Below the pieces are notes generated by a model. It searched no databases. It saw nothing but the letters and a program-made list of their open reading frames with translations, and was not told the origin of the DNA. Shown here in pieces: positions 33,144 through 47,700 of a stretch of DNA of 64,000 nt. The DNA comes from Styela clava (lineage: Eukaryota > Chordata > Ascidiacea > Stolidobranchia > Styelidae): positions 9,384,151 to 9,448,150 of the forward strand of contig NC_135257.1 of the NCBI RefSeq assembly GCF_964204865.1, written 5' to 3'. A program made the position numbers and the translations under genes. Each line of letters begins with the position of its first letter. Within the stretch, counting starts at the first letter, position 1.

Positions 33144-35780
33144 TCATAGCTTACATTTTCCTACATATACGCCATTTTCATTCCCGTCAGTACTCTTTGA
33201 AATAAAATCCCATAGGTAGCTTTTTGTATTTTGTATTTCACAAAAAGGCGACATTGGTAAAATCAAAGAAAATATTCACAGAATTTGCCTTGACAAATTT
33301 TTTCATCAACACTTCTATATCATCTCATATAACTCGGCCATATTCAGTAGGTGAAAAATGAATTATTACAAGGTTCAACACCAAAGTACAGCTTAATATT
33401 GTCTGAATAGTGATTATTATACTAGACATAACAGCTAACCAAAGATGTGCCCTGCAAAAAGTACATCAAGTAGGATATTTATACATGACCCTGTTTGATT
33501 TAACAAAAATATTACATGGAATAGTAAAGTAATAACAAAATACGCAATACATGGAATAATCTCAAATGGCTATATCTTGATAAGTTAAATTATTTGAGCA
33601 TCATATCTGAAATTTCAGTCAATATGCCCCAGATATGATATAAGATATTACAGTACATGGATCTTAGATGTTAGGATACCAGCGCCGCAGATAACAAAAT
33701 ACCAAGATATAAATATTGCTCCAAAATTTTTATAGTACGTATAAATTAGCCGTGACCAACTATGAGTCAACCAACAATTGTGTCAAAAAGTGCGTTCAAT
33801 ATATTACTCCATGTCAGATACATTTCAATGAACCGGTAAGCAATTTAGTCCATATAATGCACAATATTTCCAGCATGGATTTAATAATACTTAGAAATAA
33901 TTTAGTACGTATAACAAGATAAAATATTGCAAGTTAAACTCCAAAGTGTGTGAAATTGCGAATAAAAAGATGTCAACCAAAAGCCACAACAACTATAATA
34001 TGTCATCATATTTTTTCTTTACTCAATGAAAAACACAGCTACAGCAACATGAGAGGAAGCAAATTTATAACGAAGAAGTTCAGTTTTCTAACTTTTTAAA
34101 CAGATTCCAAAATTCAAGATTCTCTGAATACGTGGACATTTAAGTCACAAAACCATTTAATTTTTTATAATTTATGTGCCAAATGAAACTTTTAACCAGA
34201 ATACCTTTGTTTTGACCCAAATTTGTGTGAACCTAATAAAGACAAGCTATGAATAAATAAAAACATACATAAAGAGCGCTTATATTTTATTGACTGGATT
34301 CACTGACTTTAACAAAGAAAATCAAAATTTTGGAAAAGCCAAAAATATAACCTCTTCTTATTTGTAGAGAAATAAATATAAATACAATATAAACTAAATT
34401 GGCAAGATTCAGCTGCAATCTAGCTATATCAAATCAATATAGCAATCAATCATCACATAAAATATTTAATAGATGATCCATCCATATATATTATGTCTTA
34501 TATGTATGATACATCTCTAAACGCCATATGTGGTAAATGGCGATAATAAAGTGGCGATCAAGTTCATCAAGACAGACAAAAACAAAAAAAGATTGAAGCC
34601 AAAAAAAAAAACTGAGCAATAATATGCTAAATTCGGAATGGTAATGTCATGATAATGCTTTCATTGATAAATATGTTGTTATCACAGCGAAAATAGTTTG
34701 TTAAAAAGACATTTTTTGCATCAAAAATGAAATGATACAACTTTTAAATAAAGCTGATCAATCCACTTTTCATGCATTGAAACAGTATTTGCAATGTAGT
34801 ACGTATTGTGTCCGAAAAATATTAACAAATATCTCAAATGTTGGAAATTGCACCATCCGTTAAATAGAAAAAATGTGAATAAGTAAATCCATAATCATAC
34901 GTTGTAAGTTAGTGGGTGAGAATTCCGAAAATATTATACATTACATGAATCGAAGAATTGCTATAGAATGAAACCACAGCCCTGTAATTGAAATGTTATA
35001 TTTTTATGTCACAATTGCATCTTTTACTAGTCTTACCAATTACAACCAAAATTTTCTTTACAATGACAAAAAAGTATAAATCCTTCCCAAAACAATAATA
35101 AAATAGCAAGGATAGATAAAATCAATAAAAATGGCAAATTTTGCTCGTGTTTCACCTATGAAGTAAATATAGTATTGATAATAATATTCACATTTTACCC
35201 ACCAATGCATGCAAGTTTTGCGAAAATCAATAAATTTATTTCGTCTCAAAAATTCATTTTCACCCTAAAGTGACTTTATTGACGCCATGTATTTCTGGGA
35301 ATTAGTTAGCTCATATGTGGAAATTTCTGTTTGGAATGCCCTTCAACAGATCTAATTCACATAGAATGAATTGTATATGTCAAATTATCGAAAATTTAAT
35401 TCAAGAGTTTGTGGTGATTTTGAGAAGAGAAGTAGTGATTTTCACTATCCAAATCATTATGAGGTCTTCTCAGATTGTGTTACCCGTCAATTCATTTTAA
35501 ACTGAACACTCGTTTGCAAGAATTCAAAAAGATAGTAAAATCAAAATGCAAATACACTATCGAATATAATATACACCATCTGCACTGATGGTGTTGGGTT
35601 GGTATAAAACAATACCATTTCTGAGTGAAAGCGTTATGAGCGTCCAGTCAATAATATTTCATGGTTGGAAGGACTATTCAGTATTAAGCAGAAATAATAA
35701 AGTCACACCGATTAAAGTCAATTCGAAATTATATGCATAACATTGTTTTATTTGAAATTTCAGTTTTTGTTTCTTCATTT
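33144..35780. other. intergenic, no gene seen
   Basis: This is a strongly AT-rich stretch between the tandem duplication and the 3' end of the BTB-zinc-finger gene. I saw no ORF with a recognisable domain and no clear repeat. TTTATT at 35747-35752 (AATAAA on the - strand) is a likely poly(A) signal for the BTB-zinc-finger gene, only about 30 bases after its stop. Confidence 0.5.
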
Positions 35781-38700
35781 TCAGCCATCCATAGCAGCAA
35801 ACAGTCGTTTCAATTCTGGAGTGACAACTTCACTTGTAAAGTTTTCTATGGACATTGCATTGGGAGCATTCTGAAAAATTAATAAATTTAATTGCAATGA
35901 AAAGAATTGGGATGGATACGTTTTTCCAGAAACCAAAAAAACTACAATAAACTAATATTGTAGGACCAACTCAATCATAAACGATTAAATATCAATATGT
36001 TAATCAGATTATATAAGAATCTTTTGAAAATCTCCGGAAAGAGCATTGTACATCATATTCCAGATATATTGCAAAAAATACAATGAGTCAATAAATGCAG
36101 AATAATAGTAAAATTATAATACCGTTTCCGAAGGATTTAAAACTCGTGGAATATTTTAAGTACGGTACAGTAGATTCACACACAACATGTGAAAAATTTA
36201 TTTGCCCTTAGAGGAAACACAAATTTACCGCCCCTCCTGTGGCTTTGTTACAAACTATAAAGCATCACCACCAAATCTTATTACTTGTAAACAAGTAATA
36301 ATTACAAATTAATAACAAGTAATGAAACAATGATTACAAGTGTGTGGTAAACCAAAACATTCACAATATGAATTAGAAACCAGTTTCTAAGTAGGCCTAA
36401 TCATTAAGCACTTCTAAGCATAACAGCAGAGGTTAGAAAAATTAGACAGTGAGTATGATAAATCAAACCAGGGTTGTTTAATTTTTTCTAAAAATTTCAA
36501 ATATTCTAAATATGAGGAATTACCATCAGGCCATCTTGAAACTAACCTGAGCATCTGCCGGGCTAGAACTCTGTTTAGAATCTTCGCTGTTTGTCATTCC
36601 TTCATCATCAACACTGTTGTTTAATTCTTCTGTATTTCCTTCACCATTACCGGTATTACTGCTAGTAACTGACATATCTAGACCATTCTGTGGTGAATTA
36701 CCATGCTCTAGTTGCTGATTTTCCGATGGTGAACTATCGATTGCTGCATTATGAGATGGTGATTCTCTTGGTTCGTTAAAAACTTCCTGCACTTTTGTAA
36801 CCGTTTGTGTCATGTCTGTGTAAAAAATATTATTAAAAAGGATATTTCAACGACATATTAAATATCTGTTGAAACTAAGTTTGGTTTTATTATGATGGGA
36901 ATTATCATTACACTGTTTGAAAAGCAGAAACGCTACATCAAAAAAATGCATGAATATGCCGACCGACGAAAGACCACTTAGAATTTTCAGATACAGGGTG
37001 AACAATAAAAGACAGAGCTAATGTCATGGAAATGGAATATATTCTAGAGAGAACTTTTGTGCAAAGTGTCCTAGATTACTGAAACTTTTGGATACCATCA
37101 TACACAGAAGTTCAAGTGTCAATAAATTTTCTTCATTTTCATAGAAGTAATGAAGAAATTGATGGGTTTCGTATTTTAGGGGTTCACCCTGTATATTTAG
37201 CTCATTTTTCAAAAAATGACTTACCTTTGCTGGAAAGATTAAGTGCAACAGGTGAACCAGCTGCATTTGAGTACGAATTATCTTGCTCATTTTCACCGCG
37301 TTGGGAAGCAGCAAATGCCAGTCTTTCACTTATAGAATCCAATGCACTCCCACTATTCAGTTTGTTCAAAAGTATTGGATTACTGTAAAAAAGAATGTAA
37401 ATTATCATAAAATTAAAAATAAAATGCTCTTTGCAAAGTGGTTATTGCCAGAGTGAACAAACAATAAAGAAAGAATCCAACTGGTGAAAGTTTAGCTATA
37501 TGTAAATATACTTATGCAATGTATATATACTAAGTTGAGAGTAAAAAGTTTTGCATTATCAAATGACATCAAGCACAATAGTATATAGATTCAGATTTCA
37601 AATGCAAACGTAGCCAAATACATAACCATAGATTATATGTAAGATTAATCGATACATAAAGCATATGGAAAAAAATTTATGGTATTTTCATTCTGATATC
37701 TTAGCATCTAACACAGTCTAGTCTCTTGATTCCTGCTAACTAGCTTTGAGCAACCTAAATGCCATACCGTATGCAAGTGGCATTGACAATAATTTGAAGC
37801 GATGGTAATACAATAAAACAGTGCTCCACCGACGATTTGCTAAGTGCACCACAAAAATTAACACAATTGTGTTAAACATAACTAATATATGATTGAATAA
37901 TTCCCATATTGTAAGTATTATGAATGTTTTATTGTTTCTTATTTTAAAGGCTACGTGTATGAATAAATAAATTCTATGTAGTCTAACCTTTCTATGTCGT
38001 TTATTTTCTGTTACAATCAAAAAATTAAGTTTTATTTAAAGGCAGCAATTTTTTTTTTTCATGTAAGTTCGCCGTGAGTTTTTCCCTGATAATTTGGCGC
38101 CACACGAATAAAAGTTTGGGATCCGCTTAAAAAGAACATTAAATGCTGTGTAGCTATTTACCTTCCAATGAGATCTCTTTCTGCAACTTTATTATCTTGG
38201 ACTGAATTTGATTCATTTGCTTGTTGTTGTTGATTGTAAGACACCAACATCATCTTCGACATACTGTATGCATCGGATGGTGCTGCTTTTCTAGGCCTAC
38301 AGAAAACAATTTCGGCTTGAGTTAAACTGGGTTGGAAATGACTTGAATATGATCCATTATTGTAATTTCGGTTCTATGACTTTTCGTAGAGAGATAAAAG
38401 TTGTACCAGTTCTCAATATCTGGTAAGGTTATTAATATTAATAAAATATAATAGACATATTTTTTCTGGAAGAATAGCTTTTTCACATCAAGTTTCTAAA
38501 ATAAATACATCATATTCGATCTTTTACTATATTACTTATGTTTCATCATAACTAAACATTCACTAATGATCATGTTCCAGAATGGAGAGTTGCTTAATGC
38601 TCAATTGCCCATTAAGGTGAGTATATCCTTAATCAAATGGATGTGCCGTCACTTTTATCAAAGGTAGCAGGAGATGTCACCTACAAGGAATTCATATACA

Positions 38701-41700
38701 TTTACTACTGTACTGTACTTTTTACGATTCTTAGAAATATAGGGAAAATTTAAAAAAATCTTCCCTACCTTTTTCTTCCAGTTGATGTTGCAGATGAAGT
38801 CGAATTGAAATCTACAAATTGGTTTGTTGTACCGTTGCCAGCTATATTGGCTTCCTGTTGATGCTTCACGAGATGATGCTGAAAACAGAAATAATTAGAT
38901 TAAAAAACGCATCCCACCCGTAAATATAATGCCCAAAAAAGCATTCTTTATATAGTGACCAACTAATGGCTATGAATCGAATATCTGCAAATCAATCTGA
39001 CTACGTTGTTATGTCATTAAATTACTTTAAATAAGGATCATGTTATTCTTGGAACATACTAAATTGTCAGAATAATTTGAGTAAAATTTTATTCTGATTT
39101 TCCTTATTTTATTTCTATTACAAGTTCAGGGACTGTGTGTGTTAGCCACATGAATATACCATCTGCCCATAGGCTTCAGTCACTTCACACAACTTGATGT
39201 AAAGCAGGCGAACAAAATTAGTTACCTCCAAATTGGTACACACACTTCTGGAGAGCTGCATGACGAACCATGAAGTCGTATATTGAATTCATCTGTTGAC
39301 AATTAGTAAACAGGCTATTTGTACATTATACATACATACCTTTAGATGTTCTGATCGACGAAACCTTTTTTCACATAAATTGCATGGATATGGACGTTCA
39401 CCAGTATGGGTTAAAATATGGCGTTTCAAATGTTGTTGTCGTCCAAATAACTTGTTGCAGTATTCACATCTGAAAAAAATATGAATAAATATAAAATGAA
39501 TATATTTCATTTTAGATGGATTAGATAAATATATGTTATATGCAACACATTACAAAACAATTTTAAACACGAACAACACAGCTCGCAATCCTAAGAGATC
39601 AGGATTCATTTTTTCCTTAATTTCATACATTTTCTGATTTTGTGTATATCTTAGGCTGTATTTGAATATACTAAGATAGCCAGATAGGTACTCCTGAAGT
39701 ATGCGCATCAAGATGTCGCACAACCTGAACCCTAATCTGGTACACAATTGAGTTCAAGTTGTGCGCCATCTTGGTGCGCATACTTCAGGAGGTCCAAGAG
39801 ATATACTGATAATTCAAGACAGTTTGGATGACTCAGCCAGCCACTTGACTAAAGGCATACTTTTTTTTATAGATTTGACTATTTTTTTTTTGAAAACATT
39901 CAGAATGACTTGGCTCAGGTCACTTCAGCAAAACTAGATTTTCACTGAAATCACAAAAAGCCTCAGGTTGGATGACTCGTACAGCCCCACAATGTATTGC
40001 CGTTGCCTGACTAAATAGACTCAAATCAGGACATATATGCATATATATATGCCAGATGGCCTTGAACTTAAATTAAACTTAAATAAGCGACTCAACTATA
40101 ACTAAACAACAAAAAAATTTAATTGAACAAAATGTCAATTTTAAGCAACCCAACCCATTCATAACTGCATTCTGTCACATGAAATATTCCAATATGATTC
40201 ATACCTGTATTCTTTCTTAGGTTTTTCTTTCTTCATTGCAAGCAAATATTGCGAAACTGAACTGGTTGGTGATGATGTCATTGTTTCTTTGCTGGGGCTG
40301 TTAGAGCTGAGAAGCAAAATAGACATGATCAAATATTACATATGAATTATAAAAACAAAAACAACTAAAAAAGGAATAATAAAAATTAAGTTTCATATTA
40401 TTTAAGCACTTCCCTGATGGAAATAAATATTGATTTTGATATAAGAATGAGGCACACTCATTAAAGGTGCATGGCCAAGGAAAGCCTGGGTCTCGTATAA
40501 TTTCGCATCTCAAGTACTTCTAGTGGGCGTAGCATAACAATTTTAGCACATGTCAATCCTAACCCCACCATTCAAAAATTACGCCCATTAGGAGTACTTG
40601 AGGTTCGAAACTGCACAAGACCTAAAAGACGCAACTATGTTGGTTTCGCAGGTAAAGATATCAGGTTTCAAACCCCAGATTCACAATATCACCCAGGTAA
40701 ATTGAGCTCGTAGATCAAATCAGAAAGATTTTGTCCTTCTGAAAATACTAGTCGCTCTGATCAGATAAACATTGGTATTAATGAATCTCAATTAAACTGA
40801 CCTTATATTTTTTGTCATGGAATACAAATGTTGTTCAACAGAAGTGGATGGCGATGATCTTCCGAGTATAATTGAACCGTATGGATTTTCCCCAGCTGGA
40901 TGTCCATTTCTTGCGAAATATTCTGCAAGTGATTCATGGTCAATTAAATCACCATCAGGTCCTGAGGAAAACACATTTGGCTTGATATAGGATTTAAGGA
41001 TTGTATTTACCAAAATGGTAAATATTTGGAATTACTTGTTGGAAAATTAAATAACAATGTTTGCAAAACTTCAAAAATAACCAATTTCTTATTATATTAA
41101 ACTTTTTTATTCAAAATTTTCTACATATTTAGAAGCGTGGTGTCGTAATGGTTGAAGCGTTATACTCAACCATGATGGCATCGCAGGCTGAAATATCAGA
41201 TTCAGATACCATGCCCACCAGTTTACTCAAGATGTAACAAATAGCGTAGGCCATGCCAAATCATAAAGATTCCATTCTATTCAAAATAAGGTAGCTCCTA
41301 CCGTATCAGTAGTGGCTTGTGCAGAGCAAAAAAGCATATAAATATGTCATATAAATAATTTCTCTGGTTTACATGTATAGCCTACTAACCTTGCCCTTCA
41401 CCATTCTGCAAAAGCATTTTCAAAGCTCCATTTCTGTGAGGATTTCCTTCACCCAGGATATGATTTAGTCTGCTTTGGTTAGAAAATTCAATAAGTGCTC
41501 TTGTTGCTGGGTTACTATCTGAGTTCGCTTGCTCTCCATTGCCAGATGAATTTTCTGCATTTTCTTGTTTGATCAAAAGCTGATCGAAAAATGAGAAGAT
41601 ATATTTGGTCATTATATCATCTATATGTGCCTATTTTTAAATATAAAGTTCTATCACATTACACTGAGCTCTTGGATGAATTGACTTGGTATTGTAGAGA

Positions 41701-44700
41701 AGCTCACATAAAAATTTTTCGAAACGTTCGAAGCATCTAGTAAAGAATTTTTCGAAATGGCCCTCAGTCCCCCAAGGAGCAGTTCTCTAGGAGCCACAAG
41801 CAAATGACATCGCCCATTTCGATGACTATATTAATTTAAAGTAATGGCTGTGATTTGTTTAATTAAGTATTTGACTGCATGCATGTACTTTATTGCTTTC
41901 ATTTGCTGGCGTTTTTTATTATTACTGTAATTGTGACACATAAAATAACTGACGAAAATGTGTTGACAAAGTACTGAAGGTGTTTGACGGGGGCTTCATT
42001 TCATGAGAGTTTGAGGACCATTCCCATTCGAGTCAACATCACTAGCCAACTTGATGTCTTAAACTTATTCATCCAAAATAATGTAAAGGGACTCTTAAAT
42101 TGCTTTCAGCATCTGACCAACTGATGTTTAAGAACTTGTGAAATTTGGGTATTTTAGGAATTATTTATAATACAAAATATTCATCCACACTGCGAAGAAA
42201 AACTCACATTGTCTGATTTTCCTTCAGGACTCAAATCATGAGGTTCATCATTGACGATAGGTGATCCAACACCAGTTACATCTTCACCTCGATTACTGTT
42301 TGTTCCTGATTGATTACCAGGTGATGGAGGTGTGTTTATTAGCTCGCATTCCTATAGAAAGAATTATATAGGATATTATATTATATATATATTTATCAAC
42401 ATAACCAGTCTTAAAGTAGATGATGGTGATTTGATATGATGACAGTTTTGTAGTTCCTATGTAATGTAAAAGGCAGAAACTACAGGAAAGTTTGGAAATC
42501 TCTACCGTTTGAGCCTACTTCATACATGAATCCTTTGGTGCATTTGTGCTGACCAATGGATAAATTTGTCCCTCATAATCTTATATGGTTAATGTAATCA
42601 TGTCAAAGAGTGCTAACCAATGTGCCTTGTTGAAAATTAAAAAAAAAATTTGAGACCCTTTCTGTTGGATATTCTCAGGTTTTAATGAACTCTTATAAAT
42701 AAAAATATGAAAGCAACAAATTTACCACAAGAGGCCACAAGACATTTGATAAAAAATACCCTTTATAAGAGCAATTTGAGACAGTGAAAAGTAACATAAG
42801 TAAGAAAGTGAAAAATGACAACTTTGCAAATTGAAAATTCCATTTGCGAAATTGGATTTTCTGTAGTTTAATAAGGTTTCTATTAAATTTACCTGATTGT
42901 CAGAGTCTTTGTTAGGAAGATATCTCTGATCAGGTATTGCAGGAAATGTATTCTGAGGTGATACATGGCCATGAGTTACAATAAATTCTTGGCATTTGTC
43001 AACAACATATGGAATCTGTAGGTAGCAAGCTGAACATAATACCTGAAATACAAAATAATAACTTATTTAAATTAAATGTGTAAGTAGCGTTTCTCAGTAA
43101 ATACTTTTTTTTGAGTGACAAATCATGTATAAAGAGTGAATCGAATGCTTAAACATTATATCACACATGCTTTCGTCATATAAAGCAATTTCATTGAATG
43201 ACTAAAACCAGAGAATTTCCCCAAATTGGGAAAACTATTACATCTTCGATATTTATATTCTATGCATTACAACAATGTGTAACAATACAAATGAATGGAA
43301 TCATAAGTTTTCTCTGTCAAAATTGTGAAATTTGATGTGACGTAAGCTAACTTTATCGTCCGTCCGTATATATGTGGACCAAGCATATTATTAATCAATC
43401 AAGATATCGCCTTCAAAAATTGGGGGACAGCCAACTTTTTGCAGAAGTAACAACAATATAGAACTACCCGATATACTGATTATGTTTGAGTTATGATTGA
43501 AAATTGCATCAAATCTACAATTTATGTAACTATATTTTACAAAGTTTAAGCTTTTTGTATTGACATATTCAAATCATAAGACAAAAGGTACAAAGTTCCA
43601 AGAAATCATAGGGAAATGCCAACCAAGATCAGCCAATTAGTCATGAATCACGAGGGGTTTGTATGGTACATACAAATTTACATTAACAAATTTGAGATGA
43701 AAAAGACAATAGGCACAATTGACGCATTTGTGTAGGCACTGCACTTACTGCTTAAGGATAACGGAAATAAGGGTTATATGCATGCGTGAATTCCGTGTCA
43801 TATTGAAATTACCTCATGCAAAGTAAAATATAGCTAACATAGAAACAGACTTTGTCATATTTTTTTATCTATTGAAATAACAACTCATCAACCACCTTGC
43901 TTTATTATTAGACCATGAAACACCACTTATCGAATATAGATCATAGCAAATTCAAGTAAATGTACAAGAAATGTTTTAACATCTCTGGGGATCTTCTCTA
44001 AAGCGAAAGCGGTTACTAGTTACTACTTAACAAATTTGTTCATTTACGGGGGATCATGTAATTCACAATCTATCATCAGCATAGCAGAAATAGGATGGGG
44101 TAAACCTGAAACAAACCGGATAAAAGTAAACTATAAACTTTTTTGAGCTTGGAGTTACCAAAATTAATGAAATCCCCTAGGTGTGCTTGAACAAAAAAGA
44201 ATGATACACTGAATGACACAAAAATGTTCCCATATTTCCCATTGTCCCTTGGGCATGATATCTCCTGAATTTCTCACATATTTTCAACACCAACCAACTT
44301 ATCATCAAATTAGTTTAATATAAATTTAGAGATATTCCATTTGGATACAACTTGGTAGACGCAACATCATTAATGCCAAGTATATGCAAACCAGAATGCT
44401 ATATATAGGCACTACTGGAAAATTATCTATATTTCCCCAATCTAAATGATTGCATTATGACATGAAAAGACATGTTTTAAAATTTCCTCCTGCTATGTAT
44501 GGACAATGGATAGAGCAGAAATTAGTATCACAAGAATTTTTATTTGAATCGACTAGCAGGGAAGCGTACCCATTTCACGCACAACAGCATGAAATGTCAT
44601 TCTGAACTTTTTTGAGACGATTTTACATATTCTAGAATGATTCTACCTTATGAAGTATTAAAAAAACTATTAATAAGCCCCAATTCTAACGCCCTATTAA

Positions 44701-47700
44701 TATTGCTTTTCACAGTATTACATGACGAAACACATGAACAATATCGTGAAATTTACATGCCTGAAGCCAAATTGCTCCCAAAATTGAATGTATTAAATAA
44801 AGGTTATAATTGACCATATGTGTCATGCAATTTGCATAGTAGTAGGTCATACGAATCATCAATCCCTGACAAAAATTTTACAGGAAAATCGAGGTCAAAC
44901 ATAGCGAAGTCAAGACTTGTTAAAACATGTTTATTATTCAATCGAAAGCGTTGGCATTATTATTGGCGAAAGAACGTTAAACGATTTATTCAACCTAACT
45001 GCATTGTCGTGGGTGTCCAAAGCGCTGTTAACCAGTTACAATACATAATACTCCGTCCTGGTTTAACCAACTTAATGACCTAAAAACCTCAAACGACCTC
45101 ACTGAAATAATATAAATTGATGAACAGCGAATTAACATGAATTTAGCTATCAATGCTTGCATTTACATTTTCCCGCCAAACCAAGATGGTCGCGCTCTCA
45201 TACCTGTATGACCGGCCATTGATGTAGGGCGACACCGCTGCTCTGCACAGTACAATAACAAAATTATATTAACCACACAATGTATGGTATATCATAAATG
45301 ATGGCAAACGATACGATATTTTTAACAGTACAAAATATTTAATATTAAATCTTGTTCTGAATGTTTTTTCGACGGGGAAGAACGCCAAAAATCGTGACGT
45401 TTGTTTTGCGGGTTTCCGGACGTCAAATTCCGGCAATGCTCTCTCGTGACCTGGACACAATCATCATGTTAATTCAGTTTGATTCATATAACTTTGTCGA
45501 AAAAAGGTTAGAAAAATAATGGGTATAACTAAAGCAGTCCACTTTATATCGATGTTTTTCAAATATTATTGCGTGTAGCTCCAGACATTGCCCATGGGGT
45601 ATAGTTGAAAACGTAAAATGTATAAACACGAGTTTTTATCTTTGACTATTCTGATCATTGACCAAGATAATTTATATTACTGTATTATCAAAGCCTGTTT
45701 TGTCGTAGAAATGTAAGGATACAAAAAATTCCGAATTAAATTCGTTAATTCGATCGCAGCCGATTTATTTGAACTAAGAAAGTTAACTTAAACGGTAATC
45801 GCGGCCTTGTCTACTTCGATTCGTAAATTAATTATTAAGGATATTTTGTCATCACCAACTGCGATTGTACATGGCTATGTACCAGAACAAATGGGATAAA
45901 AAATAAATATGATAGACGATGCCAAAGTCTAGTTTTTTGATGATGCGAGTGAGTCGATGTACTAACACAGTGGCAAATGTTTTTAGCACAATGTTCCTGT
46001 TTTTCGCACTAAAATTTCATAGAACCGCCCCGGGGCCTAACCGCCACTTACGCGTGGCCTTGATCACCCACACCAATGCCATATGACGAAACGTCATAAA
46101 ATTCTGAAAACAGAAAAACAACTCCTAATTAGGAATTAGACAGCGTTTGTAAAATTAATTTCATCTCAGAAAAGACCGCGAGTCTGCGACTGGGTGACGG
46201 AAATGATGATGGTAAAATGAAAATCTATTCGGGCCGGTCTGTGGAAAAAGTCGCCGAAGTCGTGTTATGGGAATGGTCCTTGGGGCATAAAATGATCAAA
46301 AACTGTATTTAAAATTCATTTTGGTTATAAATATTTTTTTTACAAGTAATCGGTGCAATGTAGAGATGGTAAACCATTACAATCTTGAAAACACAGGTTA
46401 TCATGAAAAGCAAGTTTTCATAATGCTTCTTTTTCAATTATTCATTTTTCAATTCAAACAGTGAAAACACACAAGAATATGTAGTATTTCATTTTTATCG
46501 TAAATGAAAACAGCATATTCAAAAATTTACTGTTTAATTATGAATAACGCATTTGTGACGACGAGTGAAAATATTGCCGTGATGGTTAATTAATATATTT
46601 CCAATCATGTTCCGATTATATTCAATACAACGAATATTTTGGTCCGGCGCGTGATGAGGCCAATCACAGAAAATTAAAATAGCTGGGTGCTTCAGTAGTT
46701 TGGGCATAATTAGACAAACGAAACCATTACATCGATAACAAACGCTTTTAATATTAACAGGACACGATTTCAGTAGCACAAAAATGCCTTAATTGGTGGG
46801 GATTACAAAGTGTTCCTGTTAGCCTTATTCTCGTGATTTCTAGAAGTAATTTAGGCTCACTCGGGGCGATTTTTCTACATGAGGAACACGCACGCGCTTC
46901 TCATAACTTAAGAGTAAGAATAGCCAGAGGGGTTGTCATGTTTTTGGGTGGTAAGAAAAAATAACTGACGTCGGTCTGGGTGCTTAACAAAGGTTTCTGC
47001 GGAAAACAACACTAACAGCATATACGATGCCCTAGAGCAGTGATTCTGAAATTGTTTTCCGTATTCTGTCTGTGCCCACCTTAAGTTCTGAGTTCCAACA
47101 AACATTCCACTTTTCAAAATTTGAAAATTAAATAAGGGGAAAAAATATTTATTACCTCGGATATGTTAAACAAATGGTGATAACCGACAAGTAAAAAAAT
47201 GTCGATTCATTTTTTCGTGGGATCGCTATTTGAGAAACCTTTCTCCTACAATCCACAACCAAAGACGCATTTCATATTTTACTGGGCACGTGTGCAAGGT
47301 GTGCACTTTAATCCGCCGACTTCATGTCAAGACCAACCCAGTAATTTTGATTTTCAATTGGGTGACTGGCGGTAATAATTACAATTCGGAGAAAAATGTA
47401 GATAATTCGCGATCCTTGGCCTGTCTTCCTATAAAAATTTTACTTTGCGATAGCCCGGGGCCAGAACATTTCCGTGACCCAATGAAAAAGTTTCAGCTGA
47501 AAAGTAAAAATTAAATTAATGACGTTTTAGATTGTGAATAGAATATAACGAAAAGTGAAGTTTCGATTTTAAATTTGGCAAACATCACATAATTTAAGTC
47601 TGAGACTATTCGTTTATATTATTATACTATATAAACGACCAAATACTCGTTCAATGCCCGTTTAGAGTTAATCCGAGTGCATCCATATAAGATTTATCCG

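Noticed and set aside
36526..36815. BTB-zinc-finger exon continuing as VSFKMA to a stop at 36526
   Set aside because: A GT donor follows CAG at 36547, and the next exon (35870-35781) continues in phase and ends cleanly. An intron-retained end is possible but less likely.
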